Shown: piece after piece, positions 40,948 to 49,934 of the stretch
How positions within the stretch are numbered: position 1 is the first letter of the stretch
Layout: the number at the start of each line of letters is the position of its first letter
Assembly: GCA_937996795.1 (NCBI GenBank)
Contig: CALKUH010000036.1
Span: forward strand, 1-64,000
From: an uncultured Verrucomicrobiota bacterium
GTDB lineage: Bacteria > Verrucomicrobiota > Kiritimatiellia > CAIVKH01
Direction: 5' to 3'
DNA: 64,000 nt
Notes under the pieces: generated by a model
Databases searched by the model: none
Told to the model about the DNA's origin: nothing
What the model saw: the letters and a program-made list of their open reading frames with translations, nothing else
Program-made: the position numbers and the translations under genes

Positions 40948-41748
40948 TTGAAAATCAGCCTCATAACGCCCAACTGGAACGGGGCCCGGTTTCTCGAGGC
41001 CTGTCTCCAGAGTGTGCATGCGCAGCGCGCGGACGGCGTGGAACTGGAGCACATCGTGGTGGATGGCGGCAGCCGCGATGCGTCGCTGGAGATCATCGGC
41101 CGCCACCGGGCCGGCATCGACCGGCTGCTCGTGGAGCCGGATCGCGGCCCCGCGGACGCCATCAACAAGGGGCTGCGGCTGGCCACCGGCGCGTGGGTGG
41201 GGTGGTTGAACGCGGACGATGTGCTGTGCCCCGGCGCGCTGGCGCGCGCGGCGGAAACGGCGCGCCGTCATCCGCGTGCCGCGCTGCTCTTCGGTCGCTG
41301 CCGGATCATCGACGAAGACGACCGGGAAATCCGCAAGGGGATCACGCGCTTCAAGGAGTGTTTCTTTCCCATCTCCTCTCGCTTCACCTTCCAGTGCATC
41401 AACTACATTTCCCAGCCGGCCACGCTCTTCCGGCGCGATGCGGTCGTGGCGGCGGGTCCGCTGCGCGAGGACCTGAAGGCGGCGTTCGACTATGAGTTTT
41501 TCCTGCGCCTCTGGCGGCAGGGCGGCGCGGCGCGCGTTCCGGGCGGCCCGCTGGCGGCGTTCCGCTGGCACGCATCCTCGATCAGCGGCCGGCACTTCGC
41601 TCGGCAGTTCAAGGAGGAGTATGACGCCGCGTGCGCGGACGCGGGCCGATTTTCCCCGCAGGCGCTGCTGCATCTCGGCGTGCGCTGGGGGATTGTCGCG
41701 AGCTATTCGCTGATGACGCGCAAACCGCGCGCGGGTGAATCGCCATGA
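40948..41748 (+). CDS. GT2 glycosyltransferase
   Basis: A GT-A-fold family 2 transferase. The opening KISLITPNWNGARFLEACLQSV, a VDGGSRDAS segment and the WLNADDVLCPGA donor-site motif (N-A-D-D) are typical. The GPADAINKGLRLATG stretch matches proteins annotated as colanic-acid-type transferases. The TTG start with GGGAG 5 nt upstream is chosen because the family begins right there. An in-frame ATG 17 codons upstream (start at 40897) is the alternative. About 266 residues from TTG. The next gene overlaps its stop codon as ATGA. Confidence 0.85.
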   Translation: MKISLITPNWNGARFLEACLQSVHAQRADGVELEHIVVDGGSRDASLEIIGRHRAGIDRLLVEPDRGPADAINKGLRLATGAWVGWLNADDVLCPGALARAAETARRHPRAALLFGRCRIIDEDDREIRKGITRFKECFFPISSRFTFQCINYISQPATLFRRDAVVAAGPLREDLKAAFDYEFFLRLWRQGGAARVPGGPLAAFRWHASSISGRHFARQFKEEYDAACADAGRFSPQALLHLGVRWGIVASYSLMTRKPRAGESP

Positions 41749-42911
41749 AGGTGGCGGTCAACACGCTGTTCCTGATCCCCGGCGAGGTGGGCGGGTCGGA
41801 GACGTATGTGTGCGAGACGTTGCGCGCGGTCGCGGAACTGGACGCGGGGCTGGCGCTGCAGGTGGTGACCAACCGGGAGAACGATGCCGCGTTGCGCGAG
41901 CGCTTTTCGGCGTTCCCGCAGATCACCTTCCACCCGCTCGCCCTGCGCGCCTCCAACCGCTATGCGCGGATTGTGGCGGAACAGACCGCGCTGCCCGCGT
42001 TGCTTCGGCGGCTGAGACCGGATGTCCTCTGGTCGCCGGGCTACACCATGCCGGCCTGGGCGCCGTGCGCGCAGGCGGTGTCGATCCTCGACATGCAGTA
42101 CCGCTCCCACCCGGACGATTTGTCGCGGCTGGCGCGCTGGACCACCCACGCGCTCGTGTCGATGGCGGTCCGGCGTTCGGACTCGATGCTGGCCATCTCC
42201 GCCTTCTCAAGGGACGAGATCATCCGCGAAGCGGCCGGGCGGGCGGACCGCATCCATGTCACGCCGCTCGGCGTGGACCCGGTGTTCGCGCGCGACATCG
42301 GCGCGGAACGCCGGGCGGAGGTGCGTCGGCGGCTGTTGCCCGGCGGTGCGCCGTTCCTGCTCTGCGTCGCGCACTCCTATCCGCACAAGAACCTCGCCCT
42401 GCTGGTCGAGGCATTTTCCTCGGCGTGCTCATCCATCCCGCATCAACTGCTGCTGGTGGGGAAGGCGCGGCTGGGCGAACCCGCGCTGCAGGCTGCGCTG
42501 GCGGAAGTGCCTGCGGGTCGGGTCCACCGGGTGGCTGCGCTCACCCGGGATGACCTCGTGGCGGTGTATCAGGCTGCCGATGCGTTCGTGTTCCCGTCGC
42601 TGTATGAGGGATTCGGCCTTCCGCTGCTGGAGGCCATGGCGGCCGGCCTGCCCGTGCTGGCGAGCGGCGCCGCCGCGACCCGGGAGGTGGGGGGCGACGT
42701 GTGCGCCTATGCGGACGGGCGTTCCGTGGAGGCGTGGGCGGAGGCCTTGCGAAGCCTCGCGCGGATGCCGGCTGAGGAACGACGGCAGCGTTCCGCGTCA
42801 GGCCGCTCCCGCGCAGCATCCTTTACGTGGCGCGCCACCGCGGATGCGACCATCGCCGCCTGGCGCGCGGCGTCGCAGAATCGGCTTGCCCGCCTGTCGC
42901 AACTTTCATAA
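41745..42911 (+). CDS. GT4 glycosyltransferase
   Basis: A GT-B-fold family 4 transferase of 388 residues. The N-terminal acceptor domain has GGSETYVCETLRAV. The C-terminal donor domain contains YPHKNLALLVEAF, ADAFVFPSLYEGFGLPLLEAMA, which includes the E-x7-E motif, and PVLASGAAATREV. It lies within the plus-strand series of transferases and its stop codon overlaps the palindrome upstream of the GbsR-type gene. Donor and acceptor sugars cannot be read from sequence. Confidence 0.9.
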   Translation: MKVAVNTLFLIPGEVGGSETYVCETLRAVAELDAGLALQVVTNRENDAALRERFSAFPQITFHPLALRASNRYARIVAEQTALPALLRRLRPDVLWSPGYTMPAWAPCAQAVSILDMQYRSHPDDLSRLARWTTHALVSMAVRRSDSMLAISAFSRDEIIREAAGRADRIHVTPLGVDPVFARDIGAERRAEVRRRLLPGGAPFLLCVAHSYPHKNLALLVEAFSSACSSIPHQLLLVGKARLGEPALQAALAEVPAGRVHRVAALTRDDLVAVYQAADAFVFPSLYEGFGLPLLEAMAAGLPVLASGAAATREVGGDVCAYADGRSVEAWAEALRSLARMPAEERRQRSASGRSRAASFTWRATADATIAAWRAASQNRLARLSQLS

Positions 42912-42922
42912 ATTTGTGAAAG
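42903..42922. promoter_or_regulatory. Palindromic operator candidate for the GbsR-type regulator
   Basis: CTTTCA-TAAATTTG-TGAAAG is a 20-bp inverted repeat. Its arms and the central AAATTT are perfectly symmetric, and only two central-flank positions break symmetry. It spans the stop codon of the GT4 gene and ends one base before the ATG of the regulator gene. The GTGAAAG arm could double as ribosome-binding site. Autoregulation is likely, by analogy with other MarR/GbsR proteins. Confidence 0.6.
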
Positions 42923-43432
42923 ATGAAAACATTGGATGTGGACGCGGGTGAAGAGGCCCGCGCGCGCCTGATCGAATTGGGCGGGCGCACGGCGCAGGAC
43001 CTCGGGTTGGGTCGCATCGCGGGACAGGTGCTGGTGTACCTGTATTTCAAGCCCGCCGAGTGCTCGCTGGACGAGATCGAGGCCGATCTCGGGTTGAGCA
43101 AGGCCGCGGTGAGCACGGCGGCCCGCCAGTTGGAGGCGTTCGGTCTCATCCGCCAGGTCTGGCGCCGCGGAGACCGGAAAAACTACTATCGCACAGCGGA
43201 CAACCTCGGCGTCGCCCTGCAGCAGGGCCTGATGACGCTGGTGCGGAACAAGGTGGAGGCCGCCGCGGGCGAAATGAGCGAGATCAAGACGCTGCTGGAG
43301 GAGGGGCTTGGCGACGATCCCCGGAACCCGGAACTGGTTTTTCTGCGGCAGCGGTTGCAGCGGGCGGATACGCTGCGCAGGCGCGTGGCCGATCTGCTGT
43401 CCAGCCGCTGGCTGAAGTTGTTGGTGCGGTGA
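42923..43432 (+). CDS. GbsR/MarR-family transcriptional regulator
   Basis: A 169-residue winged-helix regulator. The helix-turn-helix region reads CSLDEIEADLGLSKAAVSTAARQLEAFGLI (about residues 47-76) and is followed by the wing VWRRGDRKNYY. These are the marks of the GbsR subfamily of MarR-type proteins, which in several PVC and related bacteria are found inside exopolysaccharide loci. The C-terminal half is helical (dimerisation). It sits between glycosyltransferase genes and 7 nt before cysC, so it probably controls the whole locus or the downstream sulfation genes. A symmetric operator candidate overlaps its start. Confidence 0.88.
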   Translation: MKTLDVDAGEEARARLIELGGRTAQDLGLGRIAGQVLVYLYFKPAECSLDEIEADLGLSKAAVSTAARQLEAFGLIRQVWRRGDRKNYYRTADNLGVALQQGLMTLVRNKVEAAAGEMSEIKTLLEEGLGDDPRNPELVFLRQRLQRADTLRRRVADLLSSRWLKLLVR

Positions 43433-43439
43433 GGACGAC

Positions 43440-44048
43440 ATGAGCACGACGATATTCAAAACCTCTTCGCGGGTGTCCTCCGATGAACGTCTCCGCGTGA
43501 TGCGGCAGCGCGGGGCGGTGGTTTGGTTCACCGGCTTGTCCGGTTCCGGCAAATCCACCCTGGCCACATCGCTTGAAAAAGCGCTGGTCGAACGCGGGCA
43601 CGCCGCCTTCCTGCTCGACGGCGACAACTTGCGGTCCGGCCTCTGCAAGGACCTGGGCTTCGACCTCGATGGCCGCCAGGAGAACATCCGGCGCGCTTCC
43701 GCGGTCGCGGCGCTGATGGCCGACGCGGGGTTGATCTGCATCACGGCCTTCATTTCCCCTCACCGGGCGGCCCGTGAGGCGGCCCGTCAGCTCATTGGCG
43801 CATCGCGCTTTCTCGAGGTTCATGTCTGCACCCCACTGGCCGAGTGCGAAAAGCGGGATTGCAAAGGCCTCTACGCGCGTGCCCGCGCCGGTGAAGTCCG
43901 TGACTTCACCGGTATCTCGTCGCCGTATGAAGCGCCCGAGCATCCCGATCTCGCGATTGACACCTCCCGCGTGAAGATGGATGAGGCGATTCAACAACTG
44001 CTCGCCTGGCTCGACCGGATGGGCGTGTGGGAGGCGTCCACAACGTGA
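43440..44048 (+). CDS. cysC: Adenylylsulfate kinase (APS kinase)
   Basis: Phosphorylates APS to PAPS, the universal sulfuryl donor. The 202-residue protein has the Walker A GLSGSGKST at 32-40, the LDGDNLRSGLCKDLGF substrate motif, NIRR, and FISPHRAAREAAR with the PAPS-loop residues, then CEKRDCKGLYARARAGEV. Two sulfotransferase genes lie in the same run. No ATP-sulfurylase (cysD, cysN or sat) is visible in the window, so APS must come from elsewhere. It starts 7 nt after the regulator gene and overlaps the next gene by 4 nt (GTGA). Confidence 0.95.
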   Translation: MSTTIFKTSSRVSSDERLRVMRQRGAVVWFTGLSGSGKSTLATSLEKALVERGHAAFLLDGDNLRSGLCKDLGFDLDGRQENIRRASAVAALMADAGLICITAFISPHRAAREAARQLIGASRFLEVHVCTPLAECEKRDCKGLYARARAGEVRDFTGISSPYEAPEHPDLAIDTSRVKMDEAIQQLLAWLDRMGVWEASTT

Positions 44049-44944
44049 TCGCCCCGTATTTCAGCGTCATCACGCCGTCCTGGAACCAGGGCCGCTACCT
44101 CGAAGGCTGCATTGCATCCGTCGCGGCGCAGCGCTGGTCGCGCGTCGAGCACTGGGTGGTGGACAACTGCTCCACGGATGAAACGGTGGAGGTGCTGCGC
44201 GCCCATCCGCAGGTCCACACACTGGTGGAACCCGACGGCGGCCAATCGGAGGCGCTGAACAAAGGGTTTGCCCGCGCAAAGGGCGAGGTGATTGCGTGGC
44301 TGAACGCGGACGACCGCTATCTGCCCGGCGCGTTTGACCGCGTGGCGGAGGCTTTTCGCGACCCGTCGGTGCATGTCGTGTTCGGCCACGCGATTGCGCG
44401 GGACGAAACATCGGGGGCCGAGCGCCTGCAACGTGCGTATTTCAAGGAGCGCTTCGACTACCTGGTCTGGAAGGGCAATAAATTGCACCAGCCGTCGGTG
44501 TTTTTCCGCCGCAAAGCGCTGCTGGATGTCGGACCGTTGCGGGAGGACCTGCACTACGTCATGGATATCGAGCTGTGGTGGCGGCTGTCGGCGCATTATG
44601 CGTTTCACCCGATCCCCGAACCGTTGTCGCTTCAACTCTACCATCCCGCCGCCAAAACCGTCCGGCATGCCGAGCGATTTATCGAAGAGCGCCGCCGTGT
44701 GTTTGGGCCGCTCCTGCGGAAGCATTACGGGCGTGGCGCGTGGAAGCGTCTTCCGGAGCTGCATCGGAACATGGCCCGCCGCTACCTCACGCTCGCGGAA
44801 ACGCCCGGCGCATCCTCCTCGCTGGCCGCCCGCGCGTTCCTGACCTATCCGCCGGTCCTGTTCCGGCCGCGTTTCTGGAAGATCCTTGGCCAGTTGATAG
44901 GGCCGGCGCCCACATCACCGTCGATGGAGTCGCCATGCCGGTAG
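44045..44944 (+). CDS. GT2 glycosyltransferase
   Basis: A family 2 transferase of 299 residues beginning (GTG) IAPYFSVITPSWNQGRYLEG. The GT-A signatures are VDNCSTDETVEVL and WLNADDRYLPGAFD. The HQPSVFFRRKALLDVGPLREDLHYVMDIELWWRL segment carries the acidic pair expected for catalysis. GTG overlaps the cysC stop. Related to the enzyme at 40948, with the same GGQSEALNKGF type of motif. Confidence 0.88.
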   Translation: MIAPYFSVITPSWNQGRYLEGCIASVAAQRWSRVEHWVVDNCSTDETVEVLRAHPQVHTLVEPDGGQSEALNKGFARAKGEVIAWLNADDRYLPGAFDRVAEAFRDPSVHVVFGHAIARDETSGAERLQRAYFKERFDYLVWKGNKLHQPSVFFRRKALLDVGPLREDLHYVMDIELWWRLSAHYAFHPIPEPLSLQLYHPAAKTVRHAERFIEERRRVFGPLLRKHYGRGAWKRLPELHRNMARRYLTLAETPGASSSLAARAFLTYPPVLFRPRFWKILGQLIGPAPTSPSMESPCR

Positions 44945-45759
44945 TTGTCATGATCGGCTACGCGCGTTCCGGCGGAACCTTGCTGGCGCGATGCCTTGCG
45001 AGTCTGCCCGGTGTGATGTTGTTTTCAGAAGTGAACCCCCGTCGTCGTCCGCGCGCCGGGGGCCAGCCTTACACGTTGAAAGACCAGGCGCGCGCCTGGC
45101 ATGGACTTGAACTTCGATCAACCGACTTTGCGGGGTGTGTGGATGAACTGAATGCGCACGCGGCCGCGTCGGGACGCTCGCTGGTCATCCGGGACTGGCC
45201 GGTGATTGATTTCGTCCCCATGCGGGAGAATGAGTTCACGACAACAGGCCGGTTTTCGATCCTGGAATCGCTTTTAGCGCGCCAGGATGTGCGGGCCTTC
45301 GGCTTCATTCGCGATGCGTATGACGTCTGGGTTTCCAACGGCTGCCACGAGGATTTCTTCCTTCATTACAGGCCCTATCTCGAGCGCCTTTTTGCGGCGG
45401 GAATCCCGATCTACCGGTACGAAGAATTGTGCGAGGATTCGGATCGGATGCTTCACCGGCTCTGTGCCGACATGGGACTTTCCTTTGATGCCTCGTACAA
45501 ATCCTTCGCGAATGTCCACCAGGTGACGGGCGACGTGGACCTGGCCTCCGGTTCCCGCGGCGCCCGCCATGCGCGCATCATTAATCTGCCCCGGGCGCGC
45601 ATCCCTTCCGCGCGGGTGCGCTGGCTTGAGGCGAATGCCGATGCACGGGCGGTGAACGCGCTTGCCGGTTATCCGCTCCACTATGCCTCGCGTCCCATGG
45701 AAAATCGCTGGCTCGCAATGGCGGGGCGACTTCGCGCGCGATGGAGAAAGGCCTCATGA
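44935..45759 (+). CDS. Sulfotransferase-family protein (copy 1)
   Basis: A 274-residue protein whose N-terminus reads MPVVVMIGYARSGGTLLARCLASLPG. The GYARSGGT segment (8-15) is the 5'-phosphosulfate loop of PAPS-dependent sulfotransferases. The region FGFIRDAYDVWVSNG around residue 120 fits the 3'-phosphate loop (R-D-x7-S). The Y-R-Y-E-E-L segment downstream is also typical. It should transfer sulfate from PAPS to a carbohydrate hydroxyl. GGAG lies 5 nt upstream of the ATG, and the start overlaps the end of the GT2 gene. The ABC exporter gene begins within its last codons. Confidence 0.8.
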   Translation: MPVVVMIGYARSGGTLLARCLASLPGVMLFSEVNPRRRPRAGGQPYTLKDQARAWHGLELRSTDFAGCVDELNAHAAASGRSLVIRDWPVIDFVPMRENEFTTTGRFSILESLLARQDVRAFGFIRDAYDVWVSNGCHEDFFLHYRPYLERLFAAGIPIYRYEELCEDSDRMLHRLCADMGLSFDASYKSFANVHQVTGDVDLASGSRGARHARIINLPRARIPSARVRWLEANADARAVNALAGYPLHYASRPMENRWLAMAGRLRARWRKAS

Positions 45760-47624
45760 GACGGTTGCCCGACCCGGAACCTGTGTCCGTCTCAGCGGCT
45801 GAACTCTGGGCCTTGATCTGGCGCTATCTCCGGCCGCACCGCTGGTCCGTGCTGGGACTCGTTCTGTTCAACGCGCTGCTGGCATGGCTGGCTCCGCTGC
45901 GTCAGGTCTCCGTCGCGCCCGCCCTCAACATCCTCACGGGTTCCTTCGCGCCGCCCGCGGAGTCGCTGGCGGCCCTGAACCTCAACAACATCGGGCCCAC
46001 GCTCGTGCACGTCATGGGGCTCGACATGCACCGCCCCATGCAGGTCATCCTCGCCATCGTCGGCATCTATGTGGGGCTCACCGTCCTTCAGGCCGGCATG
46101 GATTTGTTGGGCTTCCGCATGATGATGCGTGTGCGGATGGGCGTGTTGCGGGACATGATTGTCTCGACCTCGCAGCATCTGTTGACGCTGTCCCTCGGCT
46201 ATTTCCTGAAGCGGCGCGCGGGCGAACTGGTCAGCCGCGTCACCAACGACGCTTCGTTCATCGCCAACTCGCTCGACGCGATGATCCGCGGGTTCATCCA
46301 GTCGCTGTTAATGATCGGCGTCTATCTCTTCATCCTCTTCCGCACCGATGCCGCGCTGGCGGGGGGCATTGTTGCGATAGGCGGCGTGCACCTGGTGCTG
46401 AGCGCGCTGCTGGGGCGGCGGGCGCGCACGCGCACGCGCCAGGCGCAGGATACACTGGCGGGCCTGCACCACCGCCTGCTCGAAATGATGCAGGGCATGC
46501 GCGTTATCAAGTCCTTTGCCGCCGAGCGCTACATGGATCGACAGAATCGGGGCGCGGTGGACGAGTTCTGCACCGCCGCGACGCGGCATCGCACAATCCT
46601 GTTCGTTGACCAGCCGATCCGGCTGGTCATCAACGCCTTGGTCATCGGCCTCGCGGTCATCGCCTGCTTCTACTCCTACAGCCTCGGACGCCTGAGCGCC
46701 GAGGGGTTCGGCCTGTTCCTGTTGCTGTGCATGCAACTTGTCCTGCCGCTGGGCGAGTTGTCCCGTCGCCTGATCGAATTGAACAGCATCCGCGGCGGCG
46801 CGGCGCGCCTGATGGAGTTGTCGCGCGAGCGCTCGGATATTGTCGATGGTCCCGAAACGCCGGCCCCCCTGCGCGAGTCGATCGCGCTGCGTGGCGTCGG
46901 GTTCCATTTCCCGCAGGGCGGATTCTCGCTGCGCGGCATCGAGTTGGAAATTCGACGCGGGGAAATGGTGGCCATCGTCGGGCCCAGCGGCTCCGGCAAG
47001 TCGACGCTGGTGGATCTGGTGCTGCGTCTCTATGACGTCGCGGAGGGCGCGGTGTTGTGGGACGGCGTGGATGTGCGGTGCTTCCGCCAGCGCCCGTACC
47101 GGCGGCTCTTCGGCGTCGTCGCGCAGGAAAGCCTGCTGTTCAACGGGACCATCGCGGAAAATGTCGCGTTCAACCGTGAGCCGGACGAGGCCTCCATCCG
47201 CCGCGCGCTGGAAATCGCCAACGCGCTGGGCTTTGTCGAAAAATTTCCCGACGGCCTCCGCACCGTGGTCGGTGATCGCGGCGTTCGCCTTTCCGGCGGC
47301 GAGCGCCAGCGCATCGCGATCGCGCGCGCGGTGTACGAAAATCCATCCGTGCTGATTCTCGACGAGGCGACCAGCGCGCTGGACTCCGAGTCCGAGGCCG
47401 CCGTCCAGGAGGCGATTGACCGGGTCACGCGCCACATGACCACCCTCGTCATCGCGCACCGGCTCTCCACGATCAAGCACGCGGACAAGGTGGTGGTGTT
47501 GAAGGACGGCTGCATTGAAGCCGTCGGCCGGCACGAGGAATTGTTGCGCGCGAGTCCCACGTATGAACGGCTGCACGCGCGCCAGTTCCGGACGGACCCC
47601 GATGTGGAGCGGGCCTCGCCATGA
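45756..47624 (+). CDS. MsbA-like ABC exporter (fused permease and ATPase)
   Basis: A half-transporter of 622 residues that should work as a homodimer. It has six membrane segments from about 30 to 330, then the ATPase domain with Walker A GPSGSGKST at about 409-417, LSGGERQR near 512-519 and Walker B VLILDEATSALD just after. The D-loop and H-loop (VIAHRLS) are intact. It resembles MsbA and lipid-linked oligosaccharide exporters of the PglK type. It may export a glycolipid or substrate of the sulfated glycan, as an alternative to the Wzx-type flippase encoded about 25 kb away. ATGA overlap with the sulfotransferase gene, with AAAGG 5 nt before the ATG. Confidence 0.9.
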   Translation: MRRLPDPEPVSVSAAELWALIWRYLRPHRWSVLGLVLFNALLAWLAPLRQVSVAPALNILTGSFAPPAESLAALNLNNIGPTLVHVMGLDMHRPMQVILAIVGIYVGLTVLQAGMDLLGFRMMMRVRMGVLRDMIVSTSQHLLTLSLGYFLKRRAGELVSRVTNDASFIANSLDAMIRGFIQSLLMIGVYLFILFRTDAALAGGIVAIGGVHLVLSALLGRRARTRTRQAQDTLAGLHHRLLEMMQGMRVIKSFAAERYMDRQNRGAVDEFCTAATRHRTILFVDQPIRLVINALVIGLAVIACFYSYSLGRLSAEGFGLFLLLCMQLVLPLGELSRRLIELNSIRGGAARLMELSRERSDIVDGPETPAPLRESIALRGVGFHFPQGGFSLRGIELEIRRGEMVAIVGPSGSGKSTLVDLVLRLYDVAEGAVLWDGVDVRCFRQRPYRRLFGVVAQESLLFNGTIAENVAFNREPDEASIRRALEIANALGFVEKFPDGLRTVVGDRGVRLSGGERQRIAIARAVYENPSVLILDEATSALDSESEAAVQEAIDRVTRHMTTLVIAHRLSTIKHADKVVVLKDGCIEAVGRHEELLRASPTYERLHARQFRTDPDVERASP

Positions 47625-48532
47625 TCAGCGTCGTCATTCCCGTTTACAACGGCGCGGGCCATGTCGGCGACGCGGTCCGCAGCGCGCTGGCGCAGCAGCC
47701 GCGGCCCGAGGTGATCGTTGTTAACGACGGTAGCACGGATTGCACGGCGGATGAGCTGGCCGCCTTTGGCAACCGCATCCGGGTCGTGCAGCAGGAGAAT
47801 CAGGGCGTGTCGGCGGCGCGCAATGCCGGCGCCGCGCGCGCGACCGGGGACTGGCTGCTGTTTCTCGATGCGGACGATGTGCTCGAACCGGAGGCCCTGC
47901 GCCATTTGCTGGCCGCCGCGGGAGACGAATCCGCGGTGGTGTTCGGCCGCGTCATTGAGGAGCTGGACGGGCAATGGCATGCGCGCGGCAATACGGATTG
48001 CGCCGGCGCGCCACCGCAGGGGGCGATCGGCAACTTCTGGAAAGCCGCCATTGTGACGCCGGGCGCGGCGCTGGTGCGACGCGCCCTGCACGACGCCGTC
48101 GGAGGCTTCCTGCTGCCTCAATTGGGGGAGGACCGGAACTACTGGATGCGCTGCGGCATGCTGGCCCGCTTTATTCCGATCCAGCAGGTCGTGCTGCGCA
48201 AACGCACGCGGCCGAATTCCGCCAGCGTGGATCGGCGCCGCGGCATCCTGAACGGGCTCCATTCGCAATTTCACTTCATGCAGTGGTGCGCGGCGCGCGG
48301 CTACGACACGTCGGTCTTCGGGGTGGACGACGCCGCGCTCATCGAACGGGCCCTGCTCAAGGCGCGGCGCTACGCCTGCTGGCCGGCTTTTCGCGATGTG
48401 CTTCGCGTGGCGCGGGAGCGCGGCATCGAAAGCCCGGCCCTCCGCCGCCTTCGCCGGTGGGCGCCCATCCTGCCGGCGCGCGATGCCGCGGGTCGTTGGT
48501 GGGCGCGCATGCGGGGAGGGGCCAACCTATGA
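47621..48532 (+). CDS. GT2 glycosyltransferase
   Basis: A 303-residue GT-A transferase opening MISVVIPVYNGAGHVGDAV. VNDGSTDCTADEL and LLFLDADDVLEPEAL are the nucleotide and metal-binding motifs. ENQGVSAARNAGAARATGDW follows the family pattern, and an ED-x-N-Y-W-M-R segment near residue 165 carries the general base. ATGA overlap at each end. Confidence 0.9.
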   Translation: MISVVIPVYNGAGHVGDAVRSALAQQPRPEVIVVNDGSTDCTADELAAFGNRIRVVQQENQGVSAARNAGAARATGDWLLFLDADDVLEPEALRHLLAAAGDESAVVFGRVIEELDGQWHARGNTDCAGAPPQGAIGNFWKAAIVTPGAALVRRALHDAVGGFLLPQLGEDRNYWMRCGMLARFIPIQQVVLRKRTRPNSASVDRRRGILNGLHSQFHFMQWCAARGYDTSVFGVDDAALIERALLKARRYACWPAFRDVLRVARERGIESPALRRLRRWAPILPARDAAGRWWARMRGGANL

Positions 48533-49107
48533 CCTGGCGCGAATTGAAATCGATGCTCCGCGCCGACCGCGGGCGCTACGGACACGCCGTGTCCGCGTGG
48601 ACGCTTTATCGAACGTCTCCCGGATTCCGCTACACGGTGATCTGGCGCTGGAACCAGTTCCTCGCCGGCCATGCCCTCGCGCGCACCTGCCTCGGCCTGC
48701 CGAGCGCGTGGTTGTACGGGCGCTATACCTATAAATACGGCATTTCCATCCCGCTCCAGACGCGCATCGGTCCCGGACTGTACATCGGCCACTTCGGCGG
48801 CATCCACCTCAACGAACACGTCGTGCTGGGCGCGAACTGCAACCTCAACCAGGGCGTTACCATCGGCAAGCACAACCGCGGTGAGCGCAAGGGATGCCCC
48901 GTGCTAGGCGATGGGGTTTACGTTGGGCCCGGCGCCAAAATTTTCGGCGGCATCCGCATCGGGAACGACGTGGCGATCGGGGCGAATGCCGTGGTGACCC
49001 GCGATCTTCCGGACCACGCCGTCGCGGTGGGCATTCCCGCGCGCGTCATTTCATCGCAGGGAGCGGCCGGCTATATCCGGGTCGCCGGGGGAGGGGACGA
49101 ACCGTGA
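48529..49107 (+). CDS. CysE-like serine O-acetyltransferase-type hexapeptide protein
   Basis: A left-handed beta-helix acyltransferase of 192 residues. The hexapeptide repeats IGPGLYIGHFGGIHLNEHVV and VTIGKHNRG, GDGVYVGPGAKIFGGIRIGN and VAIGANAVV are well kept. The histidine in YIGHFGG is in the catalytic position. The enzyme is of the WcaF/CysE-like type that O-acetylates sugars. It is encoded beside sulfotransferases and transferases, so O-acetylation of the glycan is likelier than cysteine synthesis. The N-terminal helical part of CysE (needed for serine binding) is short here. ATGA overlap with the previous gene. Confidence 0.86.
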   Translation: MTWRELKSMLRADRGRYGHAVSAWTLYRTSPGFRYTVIWRWNQFLAGHALARTCLGLPSAWLYGRYTYKYGISIPLQTRIGPGLYIGHFGGIHLNEHVVLGANCNLNQGVTIGKHNRGERKGCPVLGDGVYVGPGAKIFGGIRIGNDVAIGANAVVTRDLPDHAVAVGIPARVISSQGAAGYIRVAGGGDEP

Positions 49108-49934
49108 ACACGCTGCTCGCCCGCCTCGTTTCCCGCGAGCGGACCGATTCGCGCCGGATCGCGCTCGCCATCCCGACACGCAATCGCGCCGGGATGGTCG
49201 CGGCCCTCGCGCGGGCGCAGGCAACCGAATTCCGCATTGGAGAAATTTGTGTGCGCGACAACGCCTCGTCGCCGGACGAGTATGAGCAACTGCGCGCCGG
49301 CCTCGCCGGCCTCGGGTCACACGTGCGGCTGGCGCGGAACGAAACCGATCTCGGGGTCCAGCTCAACAAGGCGGCCGTGCTGCGTGACTGCACGTTGCCG
49401 TGGGCGCTGCTGTTTGATTCGGACAACCAGTTCGACCACCGCTTGCTCGACGCCTTTTTCCGGCCCCGCGCATGGTCCGAGTCCGTCGTGTACTGTCCGC
49501 AGCGCGCGAACCCGAACTTCGACTTCACGCCGCTTGCGGGCCGGCCGCTTGACCGCGGCGCGGTGGCTCAGCTGCTGCAAGGTCCGCAGCATCGCTTGAT
49601 GCTCGCCTTCCTGAATATGGCGAATTACCTCGTGCCGGTTCGCGCCTTTCTCCAGGTCCAGCAACCCTACCTCGGGGCGCCGATTTTCGGGGCCGACGCC
49701 ATGCTCAGCGCGCTCGTCTGGCTGCAGGCCGGCGGCGTGCTGCAGGTGATGCGGCGCGCGCACTACGTCCACAACGTGCACGACGGCAGCTATTTCAAAT
49801 CGGTCGCCGGCATGAGCAAGCCGCTTGTGCGCCAGCTGGCGGCGGCTGCGGCCACGAGGTCGCGCGAAGCGCTGGATGAGGCGCTCGCCCGCTTCCGTGT
49901 GGGCGCGCCCGCGCCGGAAGGAGCGGCGGCATGA
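49104..49934 (+). CDS. GT2-type glycosyltransferase
   Basis: A 276-residue GT-A-like protein. The opening is IALAIPTRNRAGMVAALA, then ICVRDNASSPDEYEQL and WALLFDSDNQFDHRLLDAFF, giving the nucleotide site and a D-x-D-like metal site. A conserved GADAMLSALVWLQ segment lies in the acceptor half. It starts with GTG in a GTGA overlap and is followed by an ATGA overlap. Related to the transferases around it by arrangement but not closely in sequence. Confidence 0.8.
   Translation: MNTLLARLVSRERTDSRRIALAIPTRNRAGMVAALARAQATEFRIGEICVRDNASSPDEYEQLRAGLAGLGSHVRLARNETDLGVQLNKAAVLRDCTLPWALLFDSDNQFDHRLLDAFFRPRAWSESVVYCPQRANPNFDFTPLAGRPLDRGAVAQLLQGPQHRLMLAFLNMANYLVPVRAFLQVQQPYLGAPIFGADAMLSALVWLQAGGVLQVMRRAHYVHNVHDGSYFKSVAGMSKPLVRQLAAAAATRSREALDEALARFRVGAPAPEGAAA

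Noticed and set aside
48529..49107. Assignment of the CysE-like protein to cysteine biosynthesis
   Set aside because: It lacks the full N-terminal helical domain of serine acetyltransferase and lies inside a glycan operon, so O-acetylation of a sugar is likelier.
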